This document shows positions 16,259 through 24,235 of a stretch of 57,904 bases of DNA, piece after piece. Both the position numbers and the translations under genes were made by a program. Within the stretch, counting starts at the first letter, position 1; every line of letters starts with the position of its first letter. The notes below the pieces were generated by a model. The model saw nothing but the letters and a program-made list of their open reading frames with translations. It was not told the DNA's origin and searched no databases. Source of the stretch: an uncultured Clostridia bacterium (GTDB lineage: Bacteria > Bacillota > Clostridia > UMGS1883); contig CANRJP010000005.1 in the NCBI GenBank assembly GCA_947630975.1, positions 1-57,904 on the forward strand. The letters are read 5' to 3'.

Positions 16259-16957
16259 TCACTTACTCTGGCCGTAGTAGGCGCCGGGGCCGTGCTTGCG
16301 CATGAAGTGCTTGTCCAGCAGATAGGCGTCCACGTCGGGTATAGCGGGATTGAGCAGCTTGGTGTTCAGAGCCATCATGCCTACCTCCTCCATGACGACG
16401 GCGTTGTGTACCGCCTCGTCGGGATTTTTGCCCCAGGCGAAGGGGCCGTGGCTCTGTACCACCACGCCGGGCACATAGACGGGATTGATACCGGCGTTGT
16501 TGAAGGTCTCGATAATGACCTTGCCGGTGTTGAGCTCATACTCGCCCTCTATCTCCTCCTTGGTGAGGGGACGGGTGCAGGGAATGGGGCCGTAGAAATA
16601 GTCGGCGTGGGTGGTGCCGAGGGGCGGGATGCTGAGTCCGGCCTGAGCCCAGATGGTGGCGTAGCGGGAGTGGGTGTGCACAACGCCGCCGAGGGCGGGA
16701 TATTCCCTGTACAGGGCGATATGGGTGGGAGTGTCGCTGGAGGGGCGGAGATTGCCCTCAACAATATTGCCCTCCATGTCCAGCACCACCATATCCTCGG
16801 CCTTAAGCTCGTCGTAGGGAACGCCGCTGGGCTTTATGACAACAAGACCCTTTTCGCGGTCGATGCCGCTGACGTTGCCCCAGGTGTAGGTCACGAGATT
16901 TTTCTTCGGCAGCTCCAGATTTGCCCGGAGCACCGCTTCTTTCAGTTGTTCAAGCAT
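16259..16957 (-). CDS. araD: L-ribulose-5-phosphate 4-epimerase
   Basis: AraD interconverts L-ribulose-5-phosphate and D-xylulose-5-phosphate, feeding L-arabinose into the pentose phosphate pathway. The 232-residue length is standard. Zinc ligands are visible in [16 protein letters not shown] (about residues 92-107) and in [11 protein letters not shown] (about 167-177). NVSGID and KPSGVPYD match the substrate pocket, and the AraD-specific C-terminus [17 protein letters not shown] is present. This pattern favours AraD over fuculose-phosphate aldolase, a relative from the same superfamily. It follows the isomerase gene by 15 bases with an AAGGAG site. Confidence 0.93.
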   Translation of the reverse strand: MLEQLKEAVLRANLELPKKNLVTYTWGNVSGIDREKGLVVIKPSGVPYDELKAEDMVVLDMEGNIVEGNLRPSSDTPTHIALYREYPALGGVVHTHSRYATIWAQAGLSIPPLGTTHADYFYGPIPCTRPLTKEEIEGEYELNTGKVIIETFNNAGINPVYVPGVVVQSHGPFAWGKNPDEAVHNAVVMEEVGMMALNTKLLNPAIPDVDAYLLDKHFMRKHGPGAYYGQSK

Positions 16958-16972
16958 GGTGATTTTATCTCC

Positions 16973-18457
16973 TTACTTAAAAGGGTTTTCCGTTTTGTAT
17001 AACATTCCGGCGGGCCGATTGAAGCCTATTTCCTCCACAGGCACGCCGATGTACTTGAATACCTCGTAAAGGGCCTTGCCGTGGTGTCCGAAGGCCACCG
17101 CGCCGTGGTGGGGGAAGTTCTTCTCGATGAGCACATGGCGGTAGAACCGGCCCATTTCGGGAATGGCGAACACGCCGATGCCGCCGAAGGAGCGGGTGGC
17201 CACGGGCAGTATCTCGCCGTTGGCGATGTAGCCCCTGAGCTTGGCGTCGGCCGTGGACTGGAGCCGGAAGAAGGTGATGTCGCCGGGAGCGATGTCGCCC
17301 TCAAGGGTGCCGTTGGTGACCTCGATGGGCAGGCTGCGGGCCATTATCTTCTGGTACTTCATGGAGCAGGCGGCCAGCTTGCTGGAGCAGGTGTTGCCGC
17401 AGTGGAAGCCCATGAAGGTGTCCTTGTGAGTATAGGGGAACTTGCCCTCGATGTCGGCCTTGAACATATCGGCGGGCACGGAGTTGTTGATGTCGAGGAG
17501 AGTTACGGCGTCCTCGCTGACGCAGGCGCCTATGTACTCGCTCAATGCGCCGTAGATGTCAACCTCGCAGGAAACGGGGATCCCCCGTCCGGTGAGACGG
17601 CTGTTCACATAGCAGGGCACAAAGCCGAACTGTGTCTGGAATGCGGGCCAGCACTTGCCCGCGATGGCAACGTACTCCTTGGAGCCCTTATGCTCCTCTA
17701 TCCAGTCCAGAAGGGTCAGCTCATACTGAGCCAGCTTTGGCAGCACCTCGGGCTTGAGGTTGCCGGAGCCCAGCTCCTTCTCCATATCGGCCATTACCTC
17801 GGGAATGCGCTTGTCGCCCTCGTGCTTGTTAAAGGCCTCGAAGAGGTCAAGCTCGGAGTTCTCCTCGATCTCGACGCCCAGCCTGTAAAGCTGATAGATG
17901 GGAGCGTTGCAGGCCAGGAAGTTGAGGGGCCTCGGGCCGAAGGAAATGAGCTTAAGGCTCTTAAGACCGGCCACGGCACGGGCTATGGGCAGGAAATCGT
18001 GTATCATGTCGGCGCAGTCGTCGGCGTCGCCCACGGGATATTCGGGAATGTAGGCGGTGACGCCCCGAAGCTTCAGATTATAGCTGGCATTGAGCATACC
18101 GCAGTAGGCGTCGCCCCGGTCGTCGGAAAGGCAGCCCACGTTTTCCTCGGCGGCGGCCACGAACATCTTGGGGCCGTCGAACTCCTGAGCCAGCATGGAC
18201 TCGGAAATCTCGGGGCCGAAGTTGCCCAGATACACGCAGAGGGCGTTGCAGCCTGCGGCCTTGATGTCGGCCAGAGCCTGCTTCATGTGTATCTCGCTCT
18301 CAACGATGCAGACGGGGCACTCGTAGATGTCGGCGGCGTCGTACTTGGCGGCATAAGCCTTGACAAGGGCCTTGCGGCGGTTGACCGACAGGGACTCGGG
18401 AAAGCAGTCGCGGCTGACGGCCACGATGCCAACCTTGATTTTGGGAATGTTGATCAT
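16973..18457 (-). CDS. L-fucose isomerase-like aldose-ketose isomerase
   Basis: This 494-residue protein belongs to the L-fucose/L-arabinose isomerase superfamily, manganese-dependent enzymes that convert an aldose to a ketose. Candidate metal ligands lie in SCEVDIYGALSEY, TLLDINNS and the histidine-rich FPHHGAVAFGHHG near the C-terminus. It resembles the fucose-isomerase branch more than canonical AraA. Its partner genes are araD here and an FGGY kinase at 25099-26700, so L-arabinose to L-ribulose is the most likely reaction, with L-fucose as the alternative. It starts the cluster, with AAAGGAG before the ATG. No clear promoter is visible, so transcription may come through from asp23. Confidence 0.85.
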   Translation of the reverse strand: MINIPKIKVGIVAVSRDCFPESLSVNRRKALVKAYAAKYDAADIYECPVCIVESEIHMKQALADIKAAGCNALCVYLGNFGPEISESMLAQEFDGPKMFVAAAEENVGCLSDDRGDAYCGMLNASYNLKLRGVTAYIPEYPVGDADDCADMIHDFLPIARAVAGLKSLKLISFGPRPLNFLACNAPIYQLYRLGVEIEENSELDLFEAFNKHEGDKRIPEVMADMEKELGSGNLKPEVLPKLAQYELTLLDWIEEHKGSKEYVAIAGKCWPAFQTQFGFVPCYVNSRLTGRGIPVSCEVDIYGALSEYIGACVSEDAVTLLDINNSVPADMFKADIEGKFPYTHKDTFMGFHCGNTCSSKLAACSMKYQKIMARSLPIEVTNGTLEGDIAPGDITFFRLQSTADAKLRGYIANGEILPVATRSFGGIGVFAIPEMGRFYRHVLIEKNFPHHGAVAFGHHGKALYEVFKYIGVPVEEIGFNRPAGMLYKTENPFK

Positions 18458-18522
18458 GATTTTTTCTCCTTTGCTGTTTTTATGGTTTTATTTTACATTT
18501 CTTCGGAGCCTCGGGCGGAGGC

Positions 18523-18939
18523 TTACTCGGTGGGCTTTTCCTCCGGCGCTTCTTCTGTTTCCTCCACCGCAAGCTTATCCGCGTCGGCCTTTTCGGCGCA
18601 GACAGAGTCCACAAACACATTGACCGTCACGCCGCACAGGCCCACATAGGACTCGAGGGCGAAGCGCACGGACTCCTGAACCTTCCGGGCCACATCGCAG
18701 ATCTTATGACCCAGACGGACGCTGATGTGAATGTCCACCTCGGCGGAGCCGTCGGTGAGCTCGGCCTTGACGCCCTTGGTCTGGCTCTTTTTGCCCCATA
18801 ACTCGGAAAACGAAGCCGAGGGGGTGCCCAAAGCGGCCACTCCCTCTACCTCACGGGCGGAAATGGCGCTGATGCGCACCACTACCTCCTCGGAAATCTT
18901 TATATTACCGTTTTCATTGGAAATAAATCCGTCTGCCAT
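18523..18939 (-). CDS. Asp23/Gls24 family envelope stress protein
   Basis: This 138-residue protein has the Asp23/Gls24 core: NGNIKISEEVVVRISAISA, then VEGVAAL, then a VDIHISVRLGHKICDVARKVQ stretch and VTVNVFVDSV at about residues 104-113. A variable acidic tail rich in Glu and Ala follows. Members are membrane-associated stress proteins in Gram-positive bacteria and often paralogous; the molecular role is not settled. It has its own promoter at 18985-19013 and lies between spoIIIAH and the pentose cluster. Confidence 0.9.
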   Translation of the reverse strand: MADGFISNENGNIKISEEVVVRISAISAREVEGVAALGTPSASFSELWGKKSQTKGVKAELTDGSAEVDIHISVRLGHKICDVARKVQESVRFALESYVGLCGVTVNVFVDSVCAEKADADKLAVEETEEAPEEKPTE

Positions 18940-18984
18940 GACTGAAAACCTCCATTCGCGTTTGTGTAGATTTTTACATTTACT

Positions 18985-19013
18985 ATTCTATCACAGTTTT
19001 TCCGCAAATGCAA
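18985..19013 (-). promoter_or_regulatory. Promoter of the Asp23 gene
   Basis: On the minus strand TTGCAT (19008-19013) and TAGAAT (18985-18990) are separated by 17 bases, just past the spoIIIAH stop codon. Confidence 0.65.
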
Positions 19014-19019
19014 GCATTA

Positions 19020-19538
19020 TTAATTCAATTCCACAATTTTTATCTTTTCGCTGGGTATTCCGCTTTGTTCGGTCACGATTTCCGAAATTACGGCAGCGTC
19101 GCTGCTGTCTATGGACTCGGCCTTGACGACCACGTTCGCGCTGCCGTTGTTGATGTAGCAGACGGCGTCCTCAAAGCCCTTTGCCCTAATCAGGTTTTCT
19201 ACGGCGGTTTCGGTCTCGGTGTTCTGGGCCAGAGCCAGCACTCCCTGCTGGGCGGTCTCGCGGGTCTCGGGGTCGGCGTCCTCATTGGAAATAAGGGCGT
19301 TGAAGGTCTCGATGGACTTGCCCCGTCCCGCCTCACGGTCGATACGTGCCTGGGCAAAATAGTCCGTGACGCTTTCGCTGTCCACAAGCTGGGCCTGGCC
19401 CAGATAATCCGCTCCGGTCTCCACGTCCTCCGCCTCGGTGGAGACTGTTTTTTCCCGGCTGATATTGATGTAGCCGGCCACGCCCACCAGCACCGCCAGC
19501 ACGGCGACCACGATCTGCTTGCGTTTTAATACCATCAT
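19020..19538 (-). CDS. spoIIIAH: Stage III sporulation protein AH
   Basis: SpoIIIAH is the mother-cell half of the SpoIIQ-SpoIIIAH channel that joins mother cell and forespore, and it forms a ring related to the YscJ/FliF family. The 172-residue protein has one N-terminal membrane segment (about residues 9-24, IVVAVLAVLVGVAGYI), then an ectodomain. Conserved helices are seen in YFAQARIDREAGRGKSIETF and a C-terminal VVVKAESIDSSDAAVISEIV. It is the last gene of the operon. I prefer the ATG at 19538 over a TTG one codon upstream. Confidence 0.95.
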   Translation of the reverse strand: MMVLKRKQIVVAVLAVLVGVAGYINISREKTVSTEAEDVETGADYLGQAQLVDSESVTDYFAQARIDREAGRGKSIETFNALISNEDADPETRETAQQGVLALAQNTETETAVENLIRAKGFEDAVCYINNGSANVVVKAESIDSSDAAVISEIVTEQSGIPSEKIKIVELN

Positions 19539-19631
19539 CAATGTGATCTTACCTTTCCGTCCGCTGAATTATTGTTTTGAGTGCTCCGCCGCGGACAAAC
19601 GGAAACAGCGGGAGTTATTCCCCTTTTTTCA

Positions 19632-20117
19632 TTACTGACTCCTCATTTTATACACCTTCACCCGATGCGCTCCTATGCCGAGGGCGGTGCTGACCGCCTC
19701 GGCCAGATCGGCCCTGACCCTGTCGCTGCCCGCCCCCCGGGCCACCACTATCGCCCCCTGTACCGCCGGATATTTTTCTGCCAGCACCAGAGCCTGACTG
19801 CCGCCCTGACCGCTCACTATAACGGTCTTGGAGCCGTCGCCGCTGCTGTCCTTGTCCACGTCCAGCGAGCCCCTATCGCGTGGGACGAGAGTGACGCTGA
19901 CCTCCCCCGCTCCTTCTATTGAGGAAAGAGTTTCCTCCAACCGCGCCTCAAGGTCGGAAACATAGTCCTTTTCCGCCGCGTTGGCGGCGGGTTGGGGCGG
20001 GTCGTCTTTTTTCCCCGGCAGCGAGCCCAGAAGCAACAGCCCTATCCCCACGGCCAGTAATATATATATTCCGGTTTTGGGCTTTTTATCACCCTTGAAC
20101 AGCTCACTTATTTTCAT
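19632..20117 (-). CDS. spoIIIAG: Stage III sporulation protein AG
   Basis: SpoIIIAG forms a large ring in the intermembrane space as part of the feeding-tube channel. The 161-residue protein has one membrane helix at about residues 17-34 (GIYILLAVGIGLLLLG), followed by the ectodomain LEARLEETLSSIEGAGEVSV and the family segment KTVIVSGQGGSQALVLAEKYPA. It is shorter than the Bacillus protein (about 230 residues) but holds the conserved C-terminal ring-building fold. Its start overlaps the end of spoIIIAF by 14 bases. Confidence 0.95.
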   Translation of the reverse strand: MKISELFKGDKKPKTGIYILLAVGIGLLLLGSLPGKKDDPPQPAANAAEKDYVSDLEARLEETLSSIEGAGEVSVTLVPRDRGSLDVDKDSSGDGSKTVIVSGQGGSQALVLAEKYPAVQGAIVVARGAGSDRVRADLAEAVSTALGIGAHRVKVYKMRSQ

Positions 20118-20523
20118 TAATCTTCACCCTGTCCCCATCCAAATTCAGTTCTCCGGCGTATTCCATTACCTCGTTTGCGTCCGCCGGGCCGCTGACGGTC
20201 ATGGCGGTGACGTTCCCGTCCCCGTCCACCTCAATGTAGGCGCGGCAGCCGGGGAATCTTTCCTCGGTTATGGCTTCAAGATTTTTTTTGTGCTCGGTCA
20301 GAACTCTGGCTCGAGCCTGCGCTTTGGCGGCGGCAATATCGGGTATGTCGATTTCTTCAAATGACAGTCTTGGAGTGAGCGGGCCGAGCATTGCCGCCAC
20401 GACCGCGAAGCCCCAGGCCAGCCGGCAGTATTTTCTAAATTCCCCCTCGGGAGCGAGAATGTCCATAAGGGCCGAGAGGATAACCGCCGCGCCCACGGAA
20501 CGAATATACAGTGTAAAGTCCAT
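20104..20523 (-). CDS. spoIIIAF: Stage III sporulation protein AF
   Basis: This 139-residue membrane protein is part of the SpoIIIA complex. Two hydrophobic segments lie in the first 55 residues (VGAAVILSALMDIL and AWGFAVVAAMLGPL), followed by a cytoplasmic or intermembrane alpha/beta domain with ERFPGCRAYIEVDGDGNV. It is shorter than the roughly 200-residue Bacillus SpoIIIAF. I place the start at the ATG at 20523, 9 bases after AAGGTG, rather than at the GTG four codons upstream. It overlaps spoIIIAG. Confidence 0.9.
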   Translation of the reverse strand: MDFTLYIRSVGAAVILSALMDILAPEGEFRKYCRLAWGFAVVAAMLGPLTPRLSFEEIDIPDIAAAKAQARARVLTEHKKNLEAITEERFPGCRAYIEVDGDGNVTAMTVSGPADANEVMEYAGELNLDGDRVKINENK

Positions 20524-20557
20524 ATTACGCAACACCTTTTTCCGTATTAGCTTATCA

Positions 20558-21592
20558 TTAGCTCATTAGAGCCACGACGCTTATCACCATCATCAGCCCG
20601 GTACAGGCCACGGCGGCGAGTATTGTTTCCAGACAGCCGGCCATGCTTGATACCGCCCCGGAAAGGCGTCCGCCGCCCAGCGGTTCCATCAGCGCTCCGC
20701 CCGCCCGGTACACCAACGACAAAGCTCCTATCTTCACCACGGGCAGCAGCGCTACGCCGATTATGACCGCCACTCCCACCGCGCCAACGGAATTTTTGAG
20801 CAATATGCTGCCCCCGGCCACGGTGTCCATGGCCTCGGCTATGGAGCCGCCCACCAGAGGCACCGCCGAGGATACGGCGAATTTCAGTCCGCGTGCCGCC
20901 ACCGAATCAAAAGAAGCCGCGGCGAATTTGGTCACCGAAAGCACACCGGTAAAAATCACCATGACGAAGCCGAGAAAGCCACGGTTTATTCTCTGACACA
21001 GGTCGGCCAGACCCGCGACACTTACGCCCGAGGACGCCCCGTCCAGTATATACAGAGCCAGAGAGATCAACGACATCGGTATTACCAGACCTCCCAGCGC
21101 CTTTGACATGAACCCGCACATAAAGTATATGACCGGATGCATAGCCGCGCCGCCGGCCGCCATTCCACCGCTGAACATCAGCGACAGCGTCACGGGAGCC
21201 ACCGCGTCCATTATCAGATTTAGATCCGCCACGGCTTCCCGGGCATATTCCGCCGCAGATGTGAAGGTTTCCAGCGCTATGGCCGTCAAATAAGCCGACG
21301 CGGCAAGCTCCGCCGTCTTTGCGATTCCCTCTCTGCCGAAGGAAGACTGGAGGTTTTTCAGCACCGCCAAAAATATCCCCATTGCCAGCAGCAGAGCCAG
21401 CACCCGCAGACTCAGCCGCAGCTCGCCAACAAACATATCCGCCAGCCGCCCCACAATGGAACCGGGATCAAGCCGAAAGCTGCCATCCAGCATGGCCTTC
21501 ACCGCGCCGCCGGCGGAAAATTCCGGTATCAGCCTAGCCAGCCATGAGCCGCTTTCTTCGGAAAGAGAGGGTAAGACAAAATCGGTTTCCAT
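20558..21592 (-). CDS. spoIIIAE: Stage III sporulation protein AE
   Basis: SpoIIIAE is the large polytopic membrane protein of the SpoIIIA channel complex. The 344-residue product has about seven to eight membrane segments from residue 65 onwards, including LRVLALLLAMGIFLAVL and VGVAVIIGVALLPVV, with the conserved MDAVAPVTLSLMFSGG. Bacillus SpoIIIAE is near 400 residues and begins with a cleaved signal peptide; none is present here. Only 26 bases separate this start from the spoIIIAD stop, so a hidden longer N-terminus is not possible. The ATG at 21592 is preferred to a GTG at 21601. Confidence 0.94.
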   Translation of the reverse strand: METDFVLPSLSEESGSWLARLIPEFSAGGAVKAMLDGSFRLDPGSIVGRLADMFVGELRLSLRVLALLLAMGIFLAVLKNLQSSFGREGIAKTAELAASAYLTAIALETFTSAAEYAREAVADLNLIMDAVAPVTLSLMFSGGMAAGGAAMHPVIYFMCGFMSKALGGLVIPMSLISLALYILDGASSGVSVAGLADLCQRINRGFLGFVMVIFTGVLSVTKFAAASFDSVAARGLKFAVSSAVPLVGGSIAEAMDTVAGGSILLKNSVGAVGVAVIIGVALLPVVKIGALSLVYRAGGALMEPLGGGRLSGAVSSMAGCLETILAAVACTGLMMVISVVALMS

Positions 21593-21617
21593 CCCACGCA
21601 CGACCTTTCATTTGGTA

Positions 21618-22004
21618 TTAATCGATGAGCTTCATCAGGCTGACAAAAACCTCCTTTATTATGGGGAAGCTCATAAGCGCGATCGCGGTTTTTCCGGCAA
21701 ATTCCACCCGTCCGGCAAGAGCCGTCTCCCCCGCGTCACGGCAGAGCTCGGCGGCGAACTGGGCTATATAGGCGATGCCGGTTATTTTCAGCAGCGGCCC
21801 CAAAAATTCCGCCGCATAAGAATTGAGCAGACCGAAGTTCCGTATGCCCTCCACAAACTCCCCCGCCATGGGCAGCACCGCCAGCATTATTACTATCCCG
21901 GCGCCAAGGGCGACCAACCGTGCCAGCTCGGGCCGGATTTCCCGCAGGAAAAGGGCCGTTACCGCCCCGCAGACCCCCAATGCGCAGATCGCCGCCACGC
22001 TCAC
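21618..22004 (-). CDS. spoIIIAD: Stage III sporulation protein AD
   Basis: This 128-residue polytopic membrane protein belongs to the SpoIIIAC/AD family, with about four helices and the conserved EFLGPLLKITGIAYIAQFAAELCRDAGE at about residues 65-92. It is a subunit of the SpoIIIA channel. The start is a GTG overlapping the spoIIIAC stop codon (GTGA), showing translational coupling. Confidence 0.95.
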   Translation of the reverse strand: MSVAAICALGVCGAVTALFLREIRPELARLVALGAGIVIMLAVLPMAGEFVEGIRNFGLLNSYAAEFLGPLLKITGIAYIAQFAAELCRDAGETALAGRVEFAGKTAIALMSFPIIKEVFVSLMKLID

Positions 22005-22195
22005 AGGCCGAACACCGTCCTCACCGTGGTGAACAGCTCCGCGATCTTGTCCACCAAAAGCAGCAGCACCACCACCAGCCCGGCGATAGTCACCATCATG
22101 GCCTGCTCTTCCCTTCCCGACCGGGAAAGGAGCTGATTTATGACCGCGACGATTATACCCACTCCCGCAATGCGAAAGATGAGATCTATGTCCAT
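22001..22195 (-). CDS. spoIIIAC: Stage III sporulation protein AC
   Basis: SpoIIIAC is a 64-residue, two-helix membrane protein with the family pattern IFRIAGVGIIVAVINQLL and GREEQAMMVTIAGLVVVLLLL. Its ribosome site (AAGGGGTG) lies immediately next to the end of the 176-bp inverted-repeat element at 22208-22383, which separates it from spoIIIAB. The open frame continues upstream through the element, but the ATG at 22195 gives the normal family length. Confidence 0.95.
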   Translation of the reverse strand: MDIDLIFRIAGVGIIVAVINQLLSRSGREEQAMMVTIAGLVVVLLLLVDKIAELFTTVRTVFGL

Positions 22196-22207
22196 CTTAA
22201 CACCCCT

Positions 22208-22383
22208 TAAGTAAACACTGAATAAATACAGTGCGGCGATTGGCGAGACATAATTTTCTCGAGACAAGGAAAAAAGCGCAGAAATAATTTGTTTATTTCG
22301 AGCATTTTTGACGCGGTATCGGGGAAATTTGGCCGTCAAGCGTCGTGCTGAGCCGTAGGCGCTATTTATTCAGTGTTTACTTA
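22208..22383. mobile_element. 176-bp MITE-like element inside the spoIIIA operon
   Basis: Perfect 21-base terminal inverted repeats, from TAAGTAAACACTGAATAAATA at 22208-22228 to its exact inverse at 22363-22383, bracket 134 bases without a credible gene. The element lies in the intergenic space between spoIIIAB (stop at 22391) and spoIIIAC (start at 22195). Here the other spoIIIA genes are spaced by overlaps or by gaps below 100 bases. The ends look like the termini of a transposase-dependent element; no transposase is present in the window, so mobility would need help in trans. Confidence 0.85.
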
Positions 22384-22390
22384 GCACCAC

Positions 22391-22855
22391 TTAACACAGC
22401 ATCACGCAGACCGCCGCGCCGCCGAGCACCCCCAGTCCGAGATACAGCCTGCCCTTCTTTGACAGCTCCTCCCTTGCCGTGCGGACGGCGTCGGTCACGT
22501 TCTCGGAGAAGATGTCGATGTTCCTGAGCTGCCCGTCCAAGGTCTCCGCTCCCAACCCGGCGGCAAAAAGGGTCAGACCCTCGGCGCTGATCTCGCAACG
22601 AGTCAGGGCCCGTTCCGGCGGCTCTCCCCGGCGCAGACCCTCCGCCGCCGGGGAGAAAAGCTCGCTCTGACCGAAGCAGTCCTCAAGGCTCAAACCGCAG
22701 GACGCCATCCTCGCCCGAAGCCGTCCCAGCTCCCAACGGAGCCGCTCCAATTCCCTCACCCGGGCGGCAAGTCTTTTTCTGCCCGCCAGACCAAGGGACG
22801 CCGCGGCGATCATCACCATTGCAGCGCCCACCGTCTTAAGAATAAACGGCGACAT
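22391..22855 (-). CDS. spoIIIAB: Stage III sporulation protein AB
   Basis: SpoIIIAB is a 154-residue protein with a membrane helix at each end and a helical soluble middle; it resembles GspF-like assembly proteins and works with the SpoIIIAA ATPase. The first helix is TVGAAMVMIAAASLGLA; the soluble part has RELERLRWELGRLRARM. The C-terminal helix is YLGLGVLGGAAVCVMLC. It overlaps the end of spoIIIAA by 20 bases. Downstream of its stop the MITE-like element separates it from spoIIIAC. Confidence 0.94.
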   Translation of the reverse strand: MSPFILKTVGAAMVMIAAASLGLAGRKRLAARVRELERLRWELGRLRARMASCGLSLEDCFGQSELFSPAAEGLRRGEPPERALTRCEISAEGLTLFAAGLGAETLDGQLRNIDIFSENVTDAVRTAREELSKKGRLYLGLGVLGGAAVCVMLC

Positions 22856-23663
22856 CCTTTATATCTCCCAATCCGCACAGAGTAATTACGGAATTAAAAA
22901 TCCCGTTTTCCATAAGCTCACCCAGTCTGCCTCGGCGGACAACATCCTCCGGCCCGTAACCGTGGACGGTGGTTATCAGCCGCACCCCGGCGTTGACAAG
23001 GGTGTACACCGCCTCAACATCCTCGTCGCCCCCCAGCTCGTCGGCGATTATGACTCTGGGAGACATGGAGCGCAGAGCCATAAGCATTCCCTTTGACTTT
23101 TGCACTCCGTCCAAAACACAGGTGTATTTTCCCACATCCAGTTGAGGCACGCCGTGGGTCACGGCGGCTATCTCGCTGCGCTCGTCGATAACGCACACCG
23201 GCGCCGCCGCCCCCAAAATTCTGGCGGCGTCCCGCAGCATCGTGGTCTTTCCGCAGCCCGGAGGAGAAATAATGAGCAGATTTCCGTTCAGATAAGGTTT
23301 TATTTTCCCGGCCGCGCCGATAACCTGTCTCGCAACGCGAAAACAGAGGGTCGAGGGTTCAAGCATCGCCCCCTCTCCCACCGTGGTAAGATGGCCGCAC
23401 ACGCCCACGCGGTGGCCTCCCTCGATGGTTACAAAGCCCTCTCTCAAAGTGTTTTGACTGGAATAGGCCGCCCCACGGCAGATAAAATTCAATATTCCCC
23501 GTAGCTGTGCCGCGGTTACCGGGGCCTCCAAATCTATTATCTCTCTCTCGGTGACCACAGCCGAAACTCCGGTGGACATGAGCCTTATTTCCCGGGCAAT
23601 ATCCATGTACCTCACGGCCTTGCGTCCCACCTCCGCCGGGAGGTAACGGAGAAGATGTTCCAT
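22836..23663 (-). CDS. spoIIIAA: Stage III sporulation protein AA (ATPase)
   Basis: SpoIIIAA is the secretion-type ATPase thought to power assembly or transport of the mother-cell-to-forespore channel. The 275-residue protein has Walker A SPPGCGKTTML (GKT at residues 138-140), Walker B-like RVIIADELGGDED and the conserved LNFICRGAAYSSQNTLREG and GHRVGVCG segments. All catalytic positions look intact. It is the first gene of the operon; the start follows GAGGGGGAT. A possible sporulation-type promoter lies just upstream. Confidence 0.96.
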   Translation of the reverse strand: MEHLLRYLPAEVGRKAVRYMDIAREIRLMSTGVSAVVTEREIIDLEAPVTAAQLRGILNFICRGAAYSSQNTLREGFVTIEGGHRVGVCGHLTTVGEGAMLEPSTLCFRVARQVIGAAGKIKPYLNGNLLIISPPGCGKTTMLRDAARILGAAAPVCVIDERSEIAAVTHGVPQLDVGKYTCVLDGVQKSKGMLMALRSMSPRVIIADELGGDEDVEAVYTLVNAGVRLITTVHGYGPEDVVRRGRLGELMENGIFNSVITLCGLGDIKDVAVYS

Positions 23664-23686
23664 TTTATCCCCCTCACTTTCGATAT

Positions 23687-23715
23687 AGTATATGGGACGG
23701 GCAGGCGATTTAGAA
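23687..23715 (-). promoter_or_regulatory. Possible sigma-E-type promoter of the spoIIIA operon
   Basis: On the minus strand CATATACT (23687-23694) lies about 23 bases before the spoIIIAA start and resembles the sigma-E -10 consensus CATACAnT. The -35 region (TTCTAAA, about 14 bases upstream) is a poor match. It is proposed mainly because the operon is known to be sigma-E dependent in relatives and no vegetative promoter is visible. Confidence 0.3.
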
Positions 23716-23749
23716 CAAGCCTCAATTTCAACTTTTTCGGCTTATTTTC

Positions 23750-23778
23750 TTGACTTTTTTTATACGGAGTGATATAAT
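23750..23778 (+). promoter_or_regulatory. Promoter of the YbjQ-family gene
   Basis: TTGACT (23750-23755) and a perfect TATAAT (23773-23778) are separated by 17 bases, followed by the strong ribosome site GAGGAGGG. Confidence 0.85.
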
Positions 23779-23798
23779 AAATATGAGGAGGGATAATT

Positions 23799-24113
23799 AT
23801 GCTGCTCGTAAACACAGACTATATAAGCGGAAAAACCTTGGAGACACTGGGCCTTGTAAAGGGAAGCACCATCCAATCGAAGAACATCGGCAGGGATATA
23901 ACCCAAAGCTTCAAAACCATTGTCGGCGGCGAACTCAAAGCCTACACCGACATGATGAACAAGGCTCGGGATCAGGCCACCGAGCGGATGGTCGCCGAGG
24001 CGGAAGGTCTTGGGGCCGACGCCGTGATAAACGTCCGTTTTTCGTCCTCGGCCATAATGCAGGGCGCGGCGGAGGTCATGGCCTACGGCACCGCTGTAAA
24101 ATTCGTTTTATAA
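23799..24113 (+). CDS. YbjQ/UPF0145 family protein
   Basis: This 104-residue protein matches the YbjQ/UPF0145 family (putative heavy-metal-binding domain). Hallmarks are GLVKGSTIQSKNIGRDITQ, an IVGGELKAYTDMMNKARDQA helix and the conserved AEAEGLGADAVINVRFSSS. Members form small ring-like oligomers, and their biochemical role is unclear. It has its own promoter and a terminator at 24125-24161, so it is monocistronic and divergent from the spoIIIA operon. Confidence 0.9.
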   Translation: MLLVNTDYISGKTLETLGLVKGSTIQSKNIGRDITQSFKTIVGGELKAYTDMMNKARDQATERMVAEAEGLGADAVINVRFSSSAIMQGAAEVMAYGTAVKFVL

Positions 24114-24124
24114 GCAATTCGGTT

Positions 24125-24161
24125 AAAAAACGGGGCTGTAAAATGACGGCGCCGTTTTTTT
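24125..24161 (+). terminator. Terminator after the YbjQ-family gene
   Basis: AAAAAACGGGGC pairs with GCGCCGTTTTTT (one mismatch) around a 12-base loop and ends in a seven-T run. Confidence 0.85.
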
Positions 24162-24173
24162 GTATAAATATAC

Positions 24174-24202
24174 TTGACACATATACTTTTTTAGTGTAAA
24201 AT
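24174..24202 (+). promoter_or_regulatory. Promoter of the WG-repeat lipoprotein gene
   Basis: A perfect TTGACA (24174-24179) and TAAAAT (24197-24202) are separated by 17 bases. Confidence 0.8.
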
Positions 24203-24235
24203 GTATTGTAACGCAGATTTGTGGAGGTAAGACCT

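Noticed and set aside
17081-18649. A 522-codon open frame on the plus strand
   Set aside because: It lies antisense to the clear isomerase gene on the minus strand; its translation is low-complexity (V/G/A/H-rich) with no domain, as expected of a shadow frame in GC-rich DNA.
22208-22339. An N-terminally extended SpoIIIAC reading through the inverted-repeat element
   Set aside because: The frame is open, but the extension is absent from the family, and a good ribosome site precedes the normal start at 22195.
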